Shown: positions 17,951 through 27,116, counted from the first letter of the stretch. The stretch: DNA of 64,000 bases from Bacillus kwashiorkori (GCF_001375515.1 NZ_CTDX01000009.1:62001-126000); one strand, 5' to 3'. The notes: generated from the sequence alone by a model not told the origin. Program-made: numbers and translations.

Positions 17951-18505
17951 ATGACGACAACACAAGTTGAACAAACCAACCAATATGAATGGTTGAACGA
18001 GTTAGACCGGCCGGACGTTCAAGAATCATTAACTTTCCTCATTCAAAAGTTACCGGACATTCAAAAATCTGTCGCGCAACTAGATTCTGTCATCCAATTC
18101 GGACAAGCAGTGTTACAAGATAAAACAACGATAGACAATATGGAAGATAAATTAAGCTACACACCAATCAACTATGACACGCTCGAAGCTTTAGTTGGAC
18201 TTCTTGGAAAACTGCCGGTGCTACTAGAGTTAGTGGAAAAACTCGAGCAAGGTGTAGAATTCATAAAAGCGGTACTTGCCGACAAACAATCATTAGATCA
18301 ATTGAATGAATCTATCACTTCCTTACCTGTGATAACAAAAGCGAAAGAAGTGGCTGAATTTGTTCATGAAGTAAAAGAAAGAGCGGAACAAGAACCAGTT
18401 CAACATATTTCCCTATTTACTGTCTTAAAATGGATCAAGTCTCCAACCGTACAAAACGGTTTACATTATGTAAAAACTGCTTTAGATGTGTTAGAGAAAA
18501 AATAA
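17951..18505 (+). CDS. DUF1641 family protein
   Basis: A 184-residue, helix-rich acidic protein with repeated LxxLxxKLPxLxxxVxxL-like segments (near residues 30-50 and 80-100) and no membrane segment. DUF1641 proteins are often encoded next to SQR-like or formate dehydrogenase genes, and a role as accessory or membrane-recruiting subunit of the oxidoreductase is an inference from that context. The ATG at 17951 is preferred to the GTG at 17942 because AAAGGAG lies at the right distance for it. Confidence 0.75.
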   Translation: MTTTQVEQTNQYEWLNELDRPDVQESLTFLIQKLPDIQKSVAQLDSVIQFGQAVLQDKTTIDNMEDKLSYTPINYDTLEALVGLLGKLPVLLELVEKLEQGVEFIKAVLADKQSLDQLNESITSLPVITKAKEVAEFVHEVKERAEQEPVQHISLFTVLKWIKSPTVQNGLHYVKTALDVLEKK

Positions 18506-18646
18506 AACCGTTGTTGAATTTCGTATATACCAGAAGTTTTCAGTGGGCGTGGCTTATCTAGCTACAGCCGCTAGTAATTATCCTTTACGTTAGAAAAATC
18601 TTTGTTTTTAATATCATTTTAAAACAACATAAAGGGAGAGATCTTC

Positions 18647-20050
18647 ATGTTATTAAAGTATTTTTATGATGAAAAATTAGCACAAGCATCTTACATGGTC
18701 GGCTGCCAAGCAAAAGGAGAAGCAGTTATCGTCGATCCAATGAGAAACATCGAACCTTATTTAAAAGTTGCAGAAGCAGAAAAAATGAAAATTGTAGGGG
18801 TACTAGAAACTCATATTCATGCAGACTATGTTTCTGGAGCTCGTGAACTTGGCGTTCGCCTCGGAGCAACATTATACGTTTCAGATGAAGGGGACGAAAA
18901 CTGGAAATACAAATACGTAAAAGATTTACCGCATCAATTAGTAAAAGACGGCGACAAAATCCAATTAGGCAACTTAACATTTGAAGTTGTACACACACCA
19001 GGACATACACCAGAAAGTATTTCCTTCCTTTTAACAGATGCGAACGCCGATGAGCCGATGGGTATTTTCACAGGAGACTTTGTCTTCGTTGGGGATATTG
19101 GAAGACCTGACCTTTTAGAAGAAGCTGCTGGATTAAAAGGAACTGCGATGTCGGGCGCAGTGCAAATGTATGATTCTGTTGAGCGGTTCAAAAACTTGCC
19201 TGACTTTTTACAAGTATGGCCGGCGCATGGAGCAGGTAGTGCTTGTGGAAAAGCTTTAGGGGCAATCCCGTCCTCAACAATCGGTTATGAAAAGCGGTTC
19301 AACTGGGCAATGAAGTTCGATAACCGGGAAGAATTTGTGAAGGCACTATTAGAAGGACAGCCAGAAGCACCTTACTATTTCGCCGTTATGAAGCGTGTGA
19401 ATAAAGAAGGCCCTGAATTGCTACAAAATTTACCTGAAGTAAAATCATTGACAGACATGAAAGCAGTGGCAGACTTAGTTACTGCCGGGGAACAAGTACT
19501 TGATACTCGGGACTCAGAATTATTTGCGAAAGGGCATGTCCAAGGAACGATTAACATTCCATTCACTCAATCATTTACAAATTGGGCTGGCTGGATTGTT
19601 GATTACAACAAACCACTATATTTAATTACCGAAAAAGAACAGTTAGATGAGGTGTTAGTAGCGCTTCGTTCTGTTGGCATTGACCAAGTCGTTGGTTTTA
19701 TCGATGCAAAAGCATTAGATGGTGCAGAAAATCTAGTATCCTATGAAAATATGGAGCCGGAAAAGGCAGAAGAACTAATTGCCAATAATCAAGTGAACGT
19801 GTTAGATGTCCGCAATCAATCTGAGTGGGAGGAAGGCCATATTGAAGATGCCAACCACATCATGCTTGGAAAACTGCTCCGTAACATCGACAAAGTCCCA
19901 ACGGAAAAACCATTAGTTGTTATGTGCCAAGCAGGTGGACGGTCGGCAATTGCTACAAGTATTTTACAAGCAAAAGGAATAACAAATTTATACAACTTAA
20001 CAGGGGGCTACTCTCGCTGGATTGAGGAAAGTAGGGCAGTGACAATCTAA
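18647..20050 (+). CDS. cstB: Persulfide dioxygenase-rhodanese fusion, CstB-like
   Basis: A 467-residue fusion. Residues 1-240 are a metallo-beta-lactamase-fold dioxygenase: THIHADYVSG gives His56, His58 and Asp60, and PGHTPES and FVGDIGRPDL supply the other iron ligands of ETHE1-type enzymes. Two rhodanese domains follow. The one near 270-350 has no active-site Cys; the last has Cys427 in MCQAGGRSA. This is the layout of staphylococcal CstB, which oxidises low-molecular-weight persulfide to thiosulfate and sulfite. With SQR upstream it makes a complete route from sulfide. The ATG follows AAAGGGAGAG. A terminator follows the gene. Confidence 0.92.
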   Translation: MLLKYFYDEKLAQASYMVGCQAKGEAVIVDPMRNIEPYLKVAEAEKMKIVGVLETHIHADYVSGARELGVRLGATLYVSDEGDENWKYKYVKDLPHQLVKDGDKIQLGNLTFEVVHTPGHTPESISFLLTDANADEPMGIFTGDFVFVGDIGRPDLLEEAAGLKGTAMSGAVQMYDSVERFKNLPDFLQVWPAHGAGSACGKALGAIPSSTIGYEKRFNWAMKFDNREEFVKALLEGQPEAPYYFAVMKRVNKEGPELLQNLPEVKSLTDMKAVADLVTAGEQVLDTRDSELFAKGHVQGTINIPFTQSFTNWAGWIVDYNKPLYLITEKEQLDEVLVALRSVGIDQVVGFIDAKALDGAENLVSYENMEPEKAEELIANNQVNVLDVRNQSEWEEGHIEDANHIMLGKLLRNIDKVPTEKPLVVMCQAGGRSAIATSILQAKGITNLYNLTGGYSRWIEESRAVTI

Positions 20051-20081
20051 AAGTTCCACTGATTTTACAATTTAAAACAAG

Positions 20082-20117
20082 GAAAGCTGGTCTTACAAAA
20101 AAAGCCAGCTTTTTCCG
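20082..20117 (+). terminator. Rho-independent terminator after cstB
   Basis: AAAGCTGG pairs with CCAGCTTT and runs into TTTTTCC. Confidence 0.85.
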
Positions 20118-20335
20118 CTTCGAAATCGTTTATAATAGAGTTAGATGAGTGAATTTTTAAAAAACTAACATATACCTCGTTTTAATAGTAAATACTATTA
20201 CAGCAACTGACTTGCTAGTTTTATCGGGGTGAAGTTGAATTCTGTCCCACATCAACCGCCGATTAATATTTCATTTTTAAAAAAAATTGGACAAACAAAC
20301 ATGACTCTATTATTAAACTATCGGAAGTGAAACGA

Positions 20336-21370
20336 ATGAGCACATTTCATTTAGAAGAAAAATATTTAAGACAGATTTTTGAAAGTATTCAAGATGGGAT
20401 CATTATAATGGATGAAAATCGGAAAATTTTACTAATGAATCCTGCAGCGAAACGTTTGACTGGCTGGCATGTGGATCAACATGTACCGTATTGTTCTTAT
20501 TGTGAAACACGTGAACTTAAACCTTGTGAAAATAAATGCTATTTAATTGAAAATGATGAAATTCCCTATTTTTTATCACAAATGCCGACTTACCACGGGA
20601 ACAAAATTAATGTGGAAATGAGTACAGCACTAATGTATCCAGGTGAAGATTCTAGTTTAAAAGAATATTTGCTCGTTTTACGGGATCAAGATATTAAACA
20701 GAAAGAAGAAGAAGCGAAACTTTCCAAGCAAATGATTCAAAAATTAATCGAAGCAAAAGAAACGGAGCATAAACGGCTTGCACAAGAATTACATGACGGG
20801 GTAAATCAATCGTTATATACGATATCCGTTGCTCTCCAAGCAATTGAAACATTCGTCACAGATAAACGGCTGCTCGATTACGTCAATGAAGTGAGAGAAG
20901 AATTAGAGTCGGTTATGAATGATGTGAAAGCATATGCCTATCAGCTCCGTCCACAAAGCTTAGATAGATTAGGGCTTGTCGCAACGATCCAAAGTGTAAT
21001 TTCTACTTTAGAAAATTCTCATGCTAATTTAAGGTTTAGTTTTACATCCAATTTATCTGAGAGATTACCAGCAACAGTAGAGATAAATCTATATCGAGTC
21101 TTTCAAGAAGCTGTCCATAACATTATAAAATATGCGAACGCTACTCAAGTTCAAGTACAGTTACTAGATGATCCTCGAAAAATTACGTTAACAATAAAAG
21201 ATAATGGAATTGGCTTTCAACCACAAGTATATCAACAAAAAGGGTTAGGCCTTAAGCATATGGAAGAACGGATGGATCAAATCGGTGGGACGTTTCGAAT
21301 TCTATCAGAGACAGGGATTGGAACAACGATTACTGGATATGTCCCAAAAGGAGAGGGTTTTCTTGATTAA
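20336..21370 (+). CDS. PAS-containing sensor histidine kinase (NarL-type, HisKA_3) with a Cys cluster
   Basis: A 344-residue soluble kinase with no membrane segment. The PAS domain (residues about 10-115) carries Cys53, Cys56, Cys64 and Cys68 in the pattern CX2C-X7-CX3C. The HisKA_3 motif AQELHDGVNQSL places the phospho-acceptor at His153. The ATPase domain has NIIKYANAT, DNGIGF and GLGLKHMEER. The cysteines could bind an iron-sulfur cluster or zinc, or react with oxygen or persulfide; NreB, an oxygen sensor of similar layout, also uses four PAS cysteines. Standing beside sqr and cstB, control of sulfide oxidation is a fair inference. The ATG at 20336 is chosen for the GGAAG upstream. The response regulator overlaps its end. 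Confidence 0.87.
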   Translation: MSTFHLEEKYLRQIFESIQDGIIIMDENRKILLMNPAAKRLTGWHVDQHVPYCSYCETRELKPCENKCYLIENDEIPYFLSQMPTYHGNKINVEMSTALMYPGEDSSLKEYLLVLRDQDIKQKEEEAKLSKQMIQKLIEAKETEHKRLAQELHDGVNQSLYTISVALQAIETFVTDKRLLDYVNEVREELESVMNDVKAYAYQLRPQSLDRLGLVATIQSVISTLENSHANLRFSFTSNLSERLPATVEINLYRVFQEAVHNIIKYANATQVQVQLLDDPRKITLTIKDNGIGFQPQVYQQKGLGLKHMEERMDQIGGTFRILSETGIGTTITGYVPKGEGFLD

Positions 21371-22016
21371 AGTTATGGTTGTTGATGATCATCGCTTAAT
21401 TAGAAAAGGACTTGTCATGTTGCTGGAAGCCATTCCAGATATTGAGGTAGTCGGTGAAGCAGAAAATGGTGATGAGGCGGTTTTATGCGCAGATCGAGAA
21501 GAAGTGGACGTCATTTTAATGGATATTTCCATGCCAAATGGGTTAGATGGTTTTACGGCAGCGGAAACGATTCAAAAAAACAATAAACAAATAAAAATTG
21601 TTTTTCTATCGATGCATGATGAGGAAATCTATATTCAACGTGCCATTCAAGCAAATGCGTGTGGCTATATTTTTAAAAACAGTAAAAGTAGTGACCTGGA
21701 GGATGCAATTAAAACAGTCTATAAAGGGAATCGCTATTTTAATGTTGGACTTGCTGATGAACAACTAGAAAGTTTAATAGAAAACACGAAAAAGGATCAA
21801 TCGATTTTAACGACAAGGGAAAAAGAGATTGTACGGCTGAGCGTTCTCGGTTTTACAAACAGAGAAATTGCAGAAAAATTGTTTATTAGCCCGAAAACGG
21901 TAGAAAACCATAAAACAAATATAATGAAAAAACTCGGTTTGAAAAACAAATCAGAGTTGATCCAGTATGGACTGACGAACAAATACTTAGATTTAACATT
22001 TTCACAAACAAATTAG
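21363..22016 (+). CDS. NarL/FixJ-type response regulator
   Basis: A 217-residue response regulator. The receiver begins VMVVDDHR with the acidic pocket at residues 8-9, the phospho-acceptor is Asp54 in VILMDISMP, and the C terminus is a LuxR-type helix-turn-helix: LTTREKEIVRLSVLGFTNREI then SPKTVENHKTNIMKKL. The start is TTG at 21363, preceded by AAAGGAGAG and overlapping the kinase stop by 8 bp, so the two are translationally coupled. Targets are not visible; the adjacent sulfur genes are the likely regulon. Confidence 0.9.
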   Translation: MIKVMVVDDHRLIRKGLVMLLEAIPDIEVVGEAENGDEAVLCADREEVDVILMDISMPNGLDGFTAAETIQKNNKQIKIVFLSMHDEEIYIQRAIQANACGYIFKNSKSSDLEDAIKTVYKGNRYFNVGLADEQLESLIENTKKDQSILTTREKEIVRLSVLGFTNREIAEKLFISPKTVENHKTNIMKKLGLKNKSELIQYGLTNKYLDLTFSQTN

Positions 22017-22174
22017 TGGACCATTATAACGGTTATAGGAGAGATATGATCGTTCACTAATAGACGTACTTTCCAAAATATGACTACTAGTTTCATATTA
22101 AAGGAAACAAGAAAAGCTATGTTTTTCATTGCGGTTAACTAGTTTATATTAACATCGGGGAAGGAAGATCACGT

Positions 22175-22948
22175 ATGATTTGGTTTATCACGATATTTTT
22201 AATCGGCTTTATCGGCTCGTTCATTTCGGGGATGGTCGGAATTGGCGGCTCCATTATTAAATATCCAATGCTCCTTTACATTCCACCATTAGTTGGGATT
22301 ACTGCTTTCACTGCCCATGAAGTGTCTGGCATTAGTGCAATACAAGTGTTTTTTGCTACGATAGGGGGAGTTTGGGCGTACAGGAAAGGCGGTTATTTAA
22401 ATAAAGACTTGATTATTTACATGGGCGGAAGTATTTTAATCGGTGGCTTAGTCGGTGGTTTTGGCTCACAATATATGTCTGAGTCCATCATCAACATCGT
22501 CTATGCTATTTTAGCAACGATTGCAGTAATTATGATGTTTATGCCAAAATCAAACGACAAAAATGGTGATACGGCAAAGGTACAATTTAACAAATGGTTA
22601 GCAGCGATGTTAGCATTTATCGTCGGGATTGCCGCAGGAATTGTCGGTGCAGCAGGCGCGTTTATCCTCATTCCGATCATGATTGTCGTGTTAAAAATTC
22701 CAACGAGAATCACTATCGCAACCTCTTTAGCAATTACATTTATCTCATCAATCGGCTCCACCGCTGGGAAAATTTTCACAGGTCAAATTTTGTACGGCCC
22801 AGCACTAATTATGATAATCGCCAGTTTAATCGCAGCCCCACTAGGCGCCGAAGTTGGTAAAAAAATGAACACTAAATATTTGCAATGGATATTGGCCGTC
22901 CTTATTTTAGCAACAGCTATAAAAATATGGATGGATATTTTAGGTTAG
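22175..22948 (+). CDS. TauE/SafE family membrane protein, probable sulfite/organosulfur exporter
   Basis: A 257-residue protein with about eight hydrophobic segments. The two family repeats are visible: [19 protein letters not shown] near residues 20-38 and [19 protein letters not shown] near 154-172. Family members move sulfite, sulfonate or other small anions. Because SQR and CstB generate sulfite and thiosulfate, export of these toxic products is the likely job. The ATG follows GGGGAAGGA, and a terminator follows the gene. Confidence 0.85.
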   Translation: MIWFITIFLIGFIGSFISGMVGIGGSIIKYPMLLYIPPLVGITAFTAHEVSGISAIQVFFATIGGVWAYRKGGYLNKDLIIYMGGSILIGGLVGGFGSQYMSESIINIVYAILATIAVIMMFMPKSNDKNGDTAKVQFNKWLAAMLAFIVGIAAGIVGAAGAFILIPIMIVVLKIPTRITIATSLAITFISSIGSTAGKIFTGQILYGPALIMIIASLIAAPLGAEVGKKMNTKYLQWILAVLILATAIKIWMDILG

Positions 22949-23041
22949 GAAGTGTAACTTCATCCTTCTGCTTATCCTACGATTTGTGTATGAAGGAGAC
23001 ACTTTCAACTATTATTTACTCTTTCGGTAACTATCACGCTG

Positions 23042-23090
23042 TAAGGGACATTTTGGTGAAAATTGCACTGAATGGTCCCTTATAGTTTTT
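23042..23090 (+). terminator. Terminator of the sulfide oxidation island
   Basis: TAAGGGACATT pairs with AATGGTCCCTTA around a 20-base loop and is followed by TAGTTTTTTA. Confidence 0.75.
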
Positions 23091-23282
23091 TATTGCTGTT
23101 TTGATTAAAGAAATAGGTTGTAAAGAACCTTTTTTGGAGGATCAGTTGCGGGGAAATTCCTCTATCCGTGTTGGAACATCTATTGGATGACAACTCATTT
23201 ACAATGTCTTTATTTAAAAGCTATTGTAACGGCCGTAAGTGTAGTTTAACTTATCCTCATAATGGGAAAGAGGAAATGAGAA

Positions 23283-23313
23283 TGAAAAAACCTATGCCCT
23301 TAAAGAGCATAGG
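23283..23313 (-). terminator. Rho-independent terminator of the 43-aa membrane peptide gene
   Basis: Read on the minus strand, CCTATGC pairs with GCATAGG around CTCTTTAAGG and is followed by TTTTTT. It begins 5 bp after the stop codon. Confidence 0.8.
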
Positions 23314-23317
23314 AAAT

Positions 23318-23449
23318 TTATTTAAAGAACTCTAATACTGGTGTCAGAAGGCCGGTGAATTTTAACAATAAAAAGACAATACAAAATACAGTAAAAAATG
23401 CGCTCAACTTTTTCCCAATGGTACTTTGCTTTTTCTTTGTTTCTTCCAT
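23318..23449 (-). CDS. Small single-pass membrane protein (43 aa), unknown function
   Basis: The ATG at 23449 lies about 10 bp after GGAGGG and opens a 43-residue frame: a basic start MEETKKKQSTIGKKL, a hydrophobic helix FFTVFCIVFLLLKF (residues 18-31) and a short tail ending EFFK. A proper terminator follows directly, which supports a real transcript. It is downstream of the bacteriocin exporter on the same strand and could be an accessory or immunity peptide; it could equally be independent. I do not recognise a family. Confidence 0.6.
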   Translation of the reverse strand: MEETKKKQSTIGKKLSAFFTVFCIVFLLLKFTGLLTPVLEFFK

Positions 23450-23573
23450 AATAAAAACCCTCCATCCATTTTGTTTTCTCCCATTAAGTACTCAATATTT
23501 AAAAGAATAATCATAATGATTATTAAGTAAAATTTGCATGTCTTGCTTGGTCCGACTCTGTTCATCAATAAAC

Positions 23574-25136
23574 CTATTGATTGCGATTTCCCTTCACATC
23601 TATCCTAATACTCCTATTAAGCATTATTAAAATCATCAAAATCGACAAACTTAAAACAATATATGCTTGCAAAGAAAAGGGATGCCCGACTAGAAATCGT
23701 CGAAAATACTCTTGCAAAAAACTAAACAATATCATTAAAGGGATATTCCATTTCAAAAAATGAATAAAAATGTCCTTGACCATTTTCCCGCTATACCAAT
23801 AAGCTGGGCGATTACCAATATTTCGCTTTATTACCCGTGCAACCAATACTTTAGAATGGATGTACGTGATTACGAGTAATTGTAGAACTGCAAAGACGAT
23901 GAATTCAAACTGTACAGATTCTAAAAAACAAATAATGACAATAAAAATACTAGAAAACAAAAAAGCTAGAATATGCAATAACTTACTTCTATTTTTGTAC
24001 AAAATGCGAATGTTAAACGGGATAACAAAAAGTAACTCCTGATTATTCAAATCATCAGAGAATATAATGTTTAATAAAACAATGGTAAATGTAATCGCGA
24101 TGATATTTAGTAATATCGTTAAAAATACTCCCCAAGAAGCAAATTGGTTTTTATACTCAATTAAACTAATGAATAAAATTGGTGAAACGAAAGCAGAAAA
24201 TAATTTCGGATTTCTAACTAAATATAATAAATCCTTTTTAATAAAGAAATTATTCCGACTGTCACTAATTCTTTGTGATATTTTTGCTGAATGCATGGTT
24301 CTTTCTGCTTGCATTATCGTAACAGTAATGAATCCTTTACGGTAAGCAAGCTTAGTTAAAAAATAGCTAACAACGAAAAACAGTAATGCACTAAAGGTGA
24401 TTCCTATTGAAAAAATTATAACGTCTGAGAAACCGAGCTTGCTGGAAATTAAAGCAAGCGGATATGAAAATAATACGTAAAAGATAGATGAAATATAACT
24501 ATTATTCGTTAAAAAGAAAGAAGAATAGTTTTGAATGTATATAATAACAAAAATAACGGAAATACTTGCTCCAGTCATTATCGTAAAAGCAATTGACCTT
24601 AATGCCCTCCCTTTCGATAAAAAAAACGCAAAACTATAGAGAACATGTGCAAAACTACTAGAAAAAATAGAAAGTGCGATAATTTGTAGGCTAGTAATAA
24701 CTAAAAAGAATATATGGATATTTCCAGCTAATACATTTGCGAGTACGAAAGAAAATAAGACGATAAAATTAAAGAAAACAATGCCTTCGGTAATTACAAA
24801 AAAGCGAGACAAAATTACTTGGGAATGCCTAATTGGTACGAATAGTAAAATTTCTCGTTCAGGTGATAAGAAATATTCATGATAAAAGTTTTTTACAGCT
24901 GTTGAAATCGATACAATACACAAGAAAGCATAAAGCGAAGCGGTATACTTATTCATATTTACTTGAACGGAAGAAGGAAATAATTTAATAATAAAATACA
25001 TAATTGCAATAAATAGACTATACAGAAGAATTCCAGCAAACCATCCTGCATAAACTTGCATCTTAGACATATTCGAGTGATTTTTCTTAATTTTATATTT
25101 GAGGGAGACGTATTGAATGAATTGCATATTAGTCAC
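23574..25136 (-). CDS. ABC transporter permease of the bacteriocin locus
   Basis: A 520-residue membrane protein with about 12 hydrophobic segments and basic loops. It is a large ABC-2-like permease (as in YthQ-type exporters). It has no peptidase domain. It overlaps the ATPase gene by 8 bp. Lying downstream of the leaderless bacteriocin on the same strand, it probably exports the peptide or removes it from the membrane for self-protection. A similar two-gene unit at 54784-57414 (ATPase plus 550-residue permease) suggests a paralogous family in this genome. Confidence 0.75.
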   Translation of the reverse strand: MTNMQFIQYVSLKYKIKKNHSNMSKMQVYAGWFAGILLYSLFIAIMYFIIKLFPSSVQVNMNKYTASLYAFLCIVSISTAVKNFYHEYFLSPEREILLFVPIRHSQVILSRFFVITEGIVFFNFIVLFSFVLANVLAGNIHIFFLVITSLQIIALSIFSSSFAHVLYSFAFFLSKGRALRSIAFTIMTGASISVIFVIIYIQNYSSFFLTNNSYISSIFYVLFSYPLALISSKLGFSDVIIFSIGITFSALLFFVVSYFLTKLAYRKGFITVTIMQAERTMHSAKISQRISDSRNNFFIKKDLLYLVRNPKLFSAFVSPILFISLIEYKNQFASWGVFLTILLNIIAITFTIVLLNIIFSDDLNNQELLFVIPFNIRILYKNRSKLLHILAFLFSSIFIVIICFLESVQFEFIVFAVLQLLVITYIHSKVLVARVIKRNIGNRPAYWYSGKMVKDIFIHFLKWNIPLMILFSFLQEYFRRFLVGHPFSLQAYIVLSLSILMILIMLNRSIRIDVKGNRNQ

Positions 25137-25857
25137 CTTCTTCTACAGCTGCTAGCAAAAATTCTTCCATGCCGGTTAAGGTGGAATGAATGACTTGGAC
25201 GGGAATATTTTTTTTAATTATTCTTCCATCCTTGATAATCGATACAGAATCTGCAACCTCTTCCAAAACATTAAGCAAATGGGAGGATATAAAAACGGTA
25301 CCCCCTGTATTTGTAAACTCCTTCAAAAAAACTTTAAACTTTTTTAAGGCGACTGGATCTAAACCTAATGTAGGTTCATCATAAACTAATAACAATGGAT
25401 CATGAATAACGGAAGCAATTATCGCCACTTTTTGTTTATTTCCTCTCGACAATTGTTTGATCGGTGTGTTCCGGTATTTTTCCATTTCAAAATCAGCAAG
25501 TAATTTATTAATTTTTTCCTTCAATAATGTAAAATCCTTTACCCCATATAAATGTGCCATGAAATGAAGATGTTCTAATAAGGTGAGATTTTCAAAGACA
25601 GCAGGGTAGTCTGGACAGTAGCCAATATACTGTTTATAACTTGGGTCGCGATAGTCAATAACCTTTCCTTGAAATTCGATTGTACCTTCATCAGCAGGAA
25701 TAATTCCCATGATAATCTTAATGGTTGTTGATTTGCCAGCACCATTTCGTCCTAAATAGCCGTGAATTTCCCCTTTTGTAATGGTTAAAGAATCGATATT
25801 AAGCACTTCTTGGCCGTTATACTGTTTTCGGATGCCTTTCAATGATAAAATTCCCAT
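25129..25857 (-). CDS. ABC transporter ATP-binding protein of the bacteriocin locus
   Basis: A 242-residue ATPase: Walker A GRNGAGKST near residues 36-44, signature LSRGNKQKV, Walker B LLVYDEPTLGLDP and switch His in SSHLL. The signature Q-loop region reads GYCPDYPAVFENLT as in ABC-2 exporters. Start is ATG at 25857 after AAAGGGGAT. It follows the bacteriocin gene by about 150 bp with a strong hairpin in between and overlaps the permease. Its likely role is energising export or immunity. Confidence 0.87.
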   Translation of the reverse strand: MGILSLKGIRKQYNGQEVLNIDSLTITKGEIHGYLGRNGAGKSTTIKIIMGIIPADEGTIEFQGKVIDYRDPSYKQYIGYCPDYPAVFENLTLLEHLHFMAHLYGVKDFTLLKEKINKLLADFEMEKYRNTPIKQLSRGNKQKVAIIASVIHDPLLLVYDEPTLGLDPVALKKFKVFLKEFTNTGGTVFISSHLLNVLEEVADSVSIIKDGRIIKKNIPVQVIHSTLTGMEEFLLAAVEEGD

Positions 25858-25959
25858 TTTTTATCCCCTTTTATCAAAAAAATTGCTTATTATGGTATAA
25901 TATTTCTTTGTAAGGCATATTATTAGATTAATGCTACCATTAGTCTAATATAACTTGAG

Positions 25960-26000
25960 GGAGATTATCCAGTATTATTCGGGCAATCTGGATAATCTCC
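25960..26000 (-). promoter_or_regulatory. Strong hairpin between bacteriocin and ABC genes
   Basis: GGAGATTATCCAG pairs perfectly (13 bp) with CTGGATAATCTCC around a 15-base loop, 9 bp after the bacteriocin stop. No T-run follows on the minus strand, so it looks like an mRNA-stabilising or processing hairpin rather than a full terminator. A second imperfect inverted repeat (TATTAGAT and TCTAATA) lies at 25921-25950. Confidence 0.6.
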
Positions 26001-26008
26001 TGACCCCA

Positions 26009-26236
26009 TTAGCCAAGAATCATTTTAAACATTTCGTAAAGAGAGTACCCTTTTAAGAACCAGTCAACAATTTTCCCTGGGTTCTTCTTAACAAAGTCCG
26101 TAATTTTTTTCAGTGCTGCTGCTCCCTTCTTTGCAGCTGCTGCAGCAAAATCCCATGCAAACTTTAAAAATTCACCAACTTTGTGGAATGGTATTTTGGA
26201 TACAAGCTTTTTCAGTAAATTAAAAAGTGCTGTCAC
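26009..26236 (-). CDS. Leaderless bacteriocin, aureocin A53/lacticin Q-like
   Basis: A 75-residue cationic, Lys/Trp/Phe-rich peptide without signal peptide or double-glycine leader. The second half, KKNPGKIVDWFLKG followed by YSLYEMFKMILG, lines up with the GKILDWLNAG...KIKQILG end of lacticin Q and the corresponding part of aureocin A53. At 75 residues it is longer than those (51-53), the extra length being an N-terminal amphipathic segment and an Ala-rich stretch AAAAAKKGAAALKK. The GTG start follows AAAGGGGGGAG. The ABC pair downstream would give export and self-protection. The product is expected to permeabilise membranes of related bacteria. Family assignment is by pattern only. Confidence 0.7.
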   Translation of the reverse strand: MTALFNLLKKLVSKIPFHKVGEFLKFAWDFAAAAAKKGAAALKKITDFVKKNPGKIVDWFLKGYSLYEMFKMILG

Positions 26237-26710
26237 TCTTTCTCCCCCCTTTATTCAAGATTCCCCTCAGGCCTTTGGGCAATTTTAGAATATAAGTTTT
26301 TTTTACAATCTTCAACAATATTTTTATAGTTTTCGTAAAAGCGAAATATTTAATCTCTTAATTAGGAGATTCCTCATTATTACCTTCAAATTCCTTTTTT
26401 TTATAGTGAAATTTTCATAGTTTTTCACAAATTAAACGACCATTTCGTTCATAAATGAAAACAAATTTGGCAATAAACAGGTCGAAAGTCCTATGACGAG
26501 GAGGAGAAAATCTCTACATATATTAATGATATGTGAAAAATTTCCCGTTTTATATTTTAAAAAAGGGATAGTTAACTGTATGTCGTAAATAACATATAGG
26601 AATTGTCCAGTAGTCACTCTTAGAGAATTGATGTATAGGAGCTTAGTTGCACGGGAGTAGGGAGAGAAGAGAATATTGAATAGTACATAAACCAAACTTA
26701 AGGGGTGGAT
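26237..26710. other. Divergent spacer between bacteriocin and LuxR-type gene
   Basis: AT-rich, containing the promoters of both genes. No supported gene; a 104-codon minus-strand frame crossing into the regulator lacks a ribosome binding site and has the composition of non-coding DNA. No convincing operator palindrome was seen. Confidence 0.4.
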
Positions 26711-26926
26711 ATGAGGGGTATGGGCAATAAAGAGGAGTTTGAACAATTAGAACTTTTAATCATTCAACTTATTGCAGCTGAAAAAACGAACAAAGCTATT
26801 GCTAGAGAGCTAAACTACAGTCAAAGAATGGTAGAATACTATATTAATAAAATTTCAAAAAAGTTAGATGCTCAAACGAGGGCCGGTATCGTATATAAAG
26901 CCTGTCAATTAAAACTTATAAAATGA
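26711..26926 (+). CDS. Stand-alone LuxR-type HTH regulator
   Basis: A 71-residue protein consisting of little more than a LuxR/GerE helix-turn-helix: LIIQLIAAEKTNKAIARELN then SQRMVEYYINKISKKLDAQT. There is no receiver or ligand-binding domain, as in GerE-like regulators. It is placed between the two antimicrobial-peptide loci, both transcribed away from or towards it, so it may control one or both. The start is uncertain: ATG at 26711 after AAGGGGTGG is preferred, and ATG at 26720 is possible. Confidence 0.75.
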   Translation: MRGMGNKEEFEQLELLIIQLIAAEKTNKAIARELNYSQRMVEYYINKISKKLDAQTRAGIVYKACQLKLIK

Positions 26927-27048
26927 TTACTGTTCCAACAAAAAACGGTTCAAAATGTATTCTCGTATGGTGCTTTTCAGTGCTTGTTATATTTGTATTT
27001 TATTAAACCCTTAAAGGAATGAATTCTCTTTTGATAGAAAAAATGAAT

Positions 27049-27089
27049 AAGGCTGTTCTTTTTTAAACAACTTAACATAGAACAGCCTT
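27049..27089 (-). terminator. Terminator of the lanthipeptide synthetase gene
   Basis: AAGGCTGTTCT pairs with AGAACAGCCTT (11 bp) around 19 bases; on the minus strand it runs into ATTCATTTTTTC. It lies 28 bp after the lanM stop and may also act on the plus strand for the LuxR-type gene. Confidence 0.8.
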
Positions 27090-27116
27090 GGATTCTATTA
27101 TTTTTACTAAATACTC

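Noticed and set aside
26432-26746. A 104-codon minus-strand frame beside the LuxR-type gene
   Set aside because: It overlaps the better supported regulator, lacks a ribosome binding site and has the composition of translated spacer.
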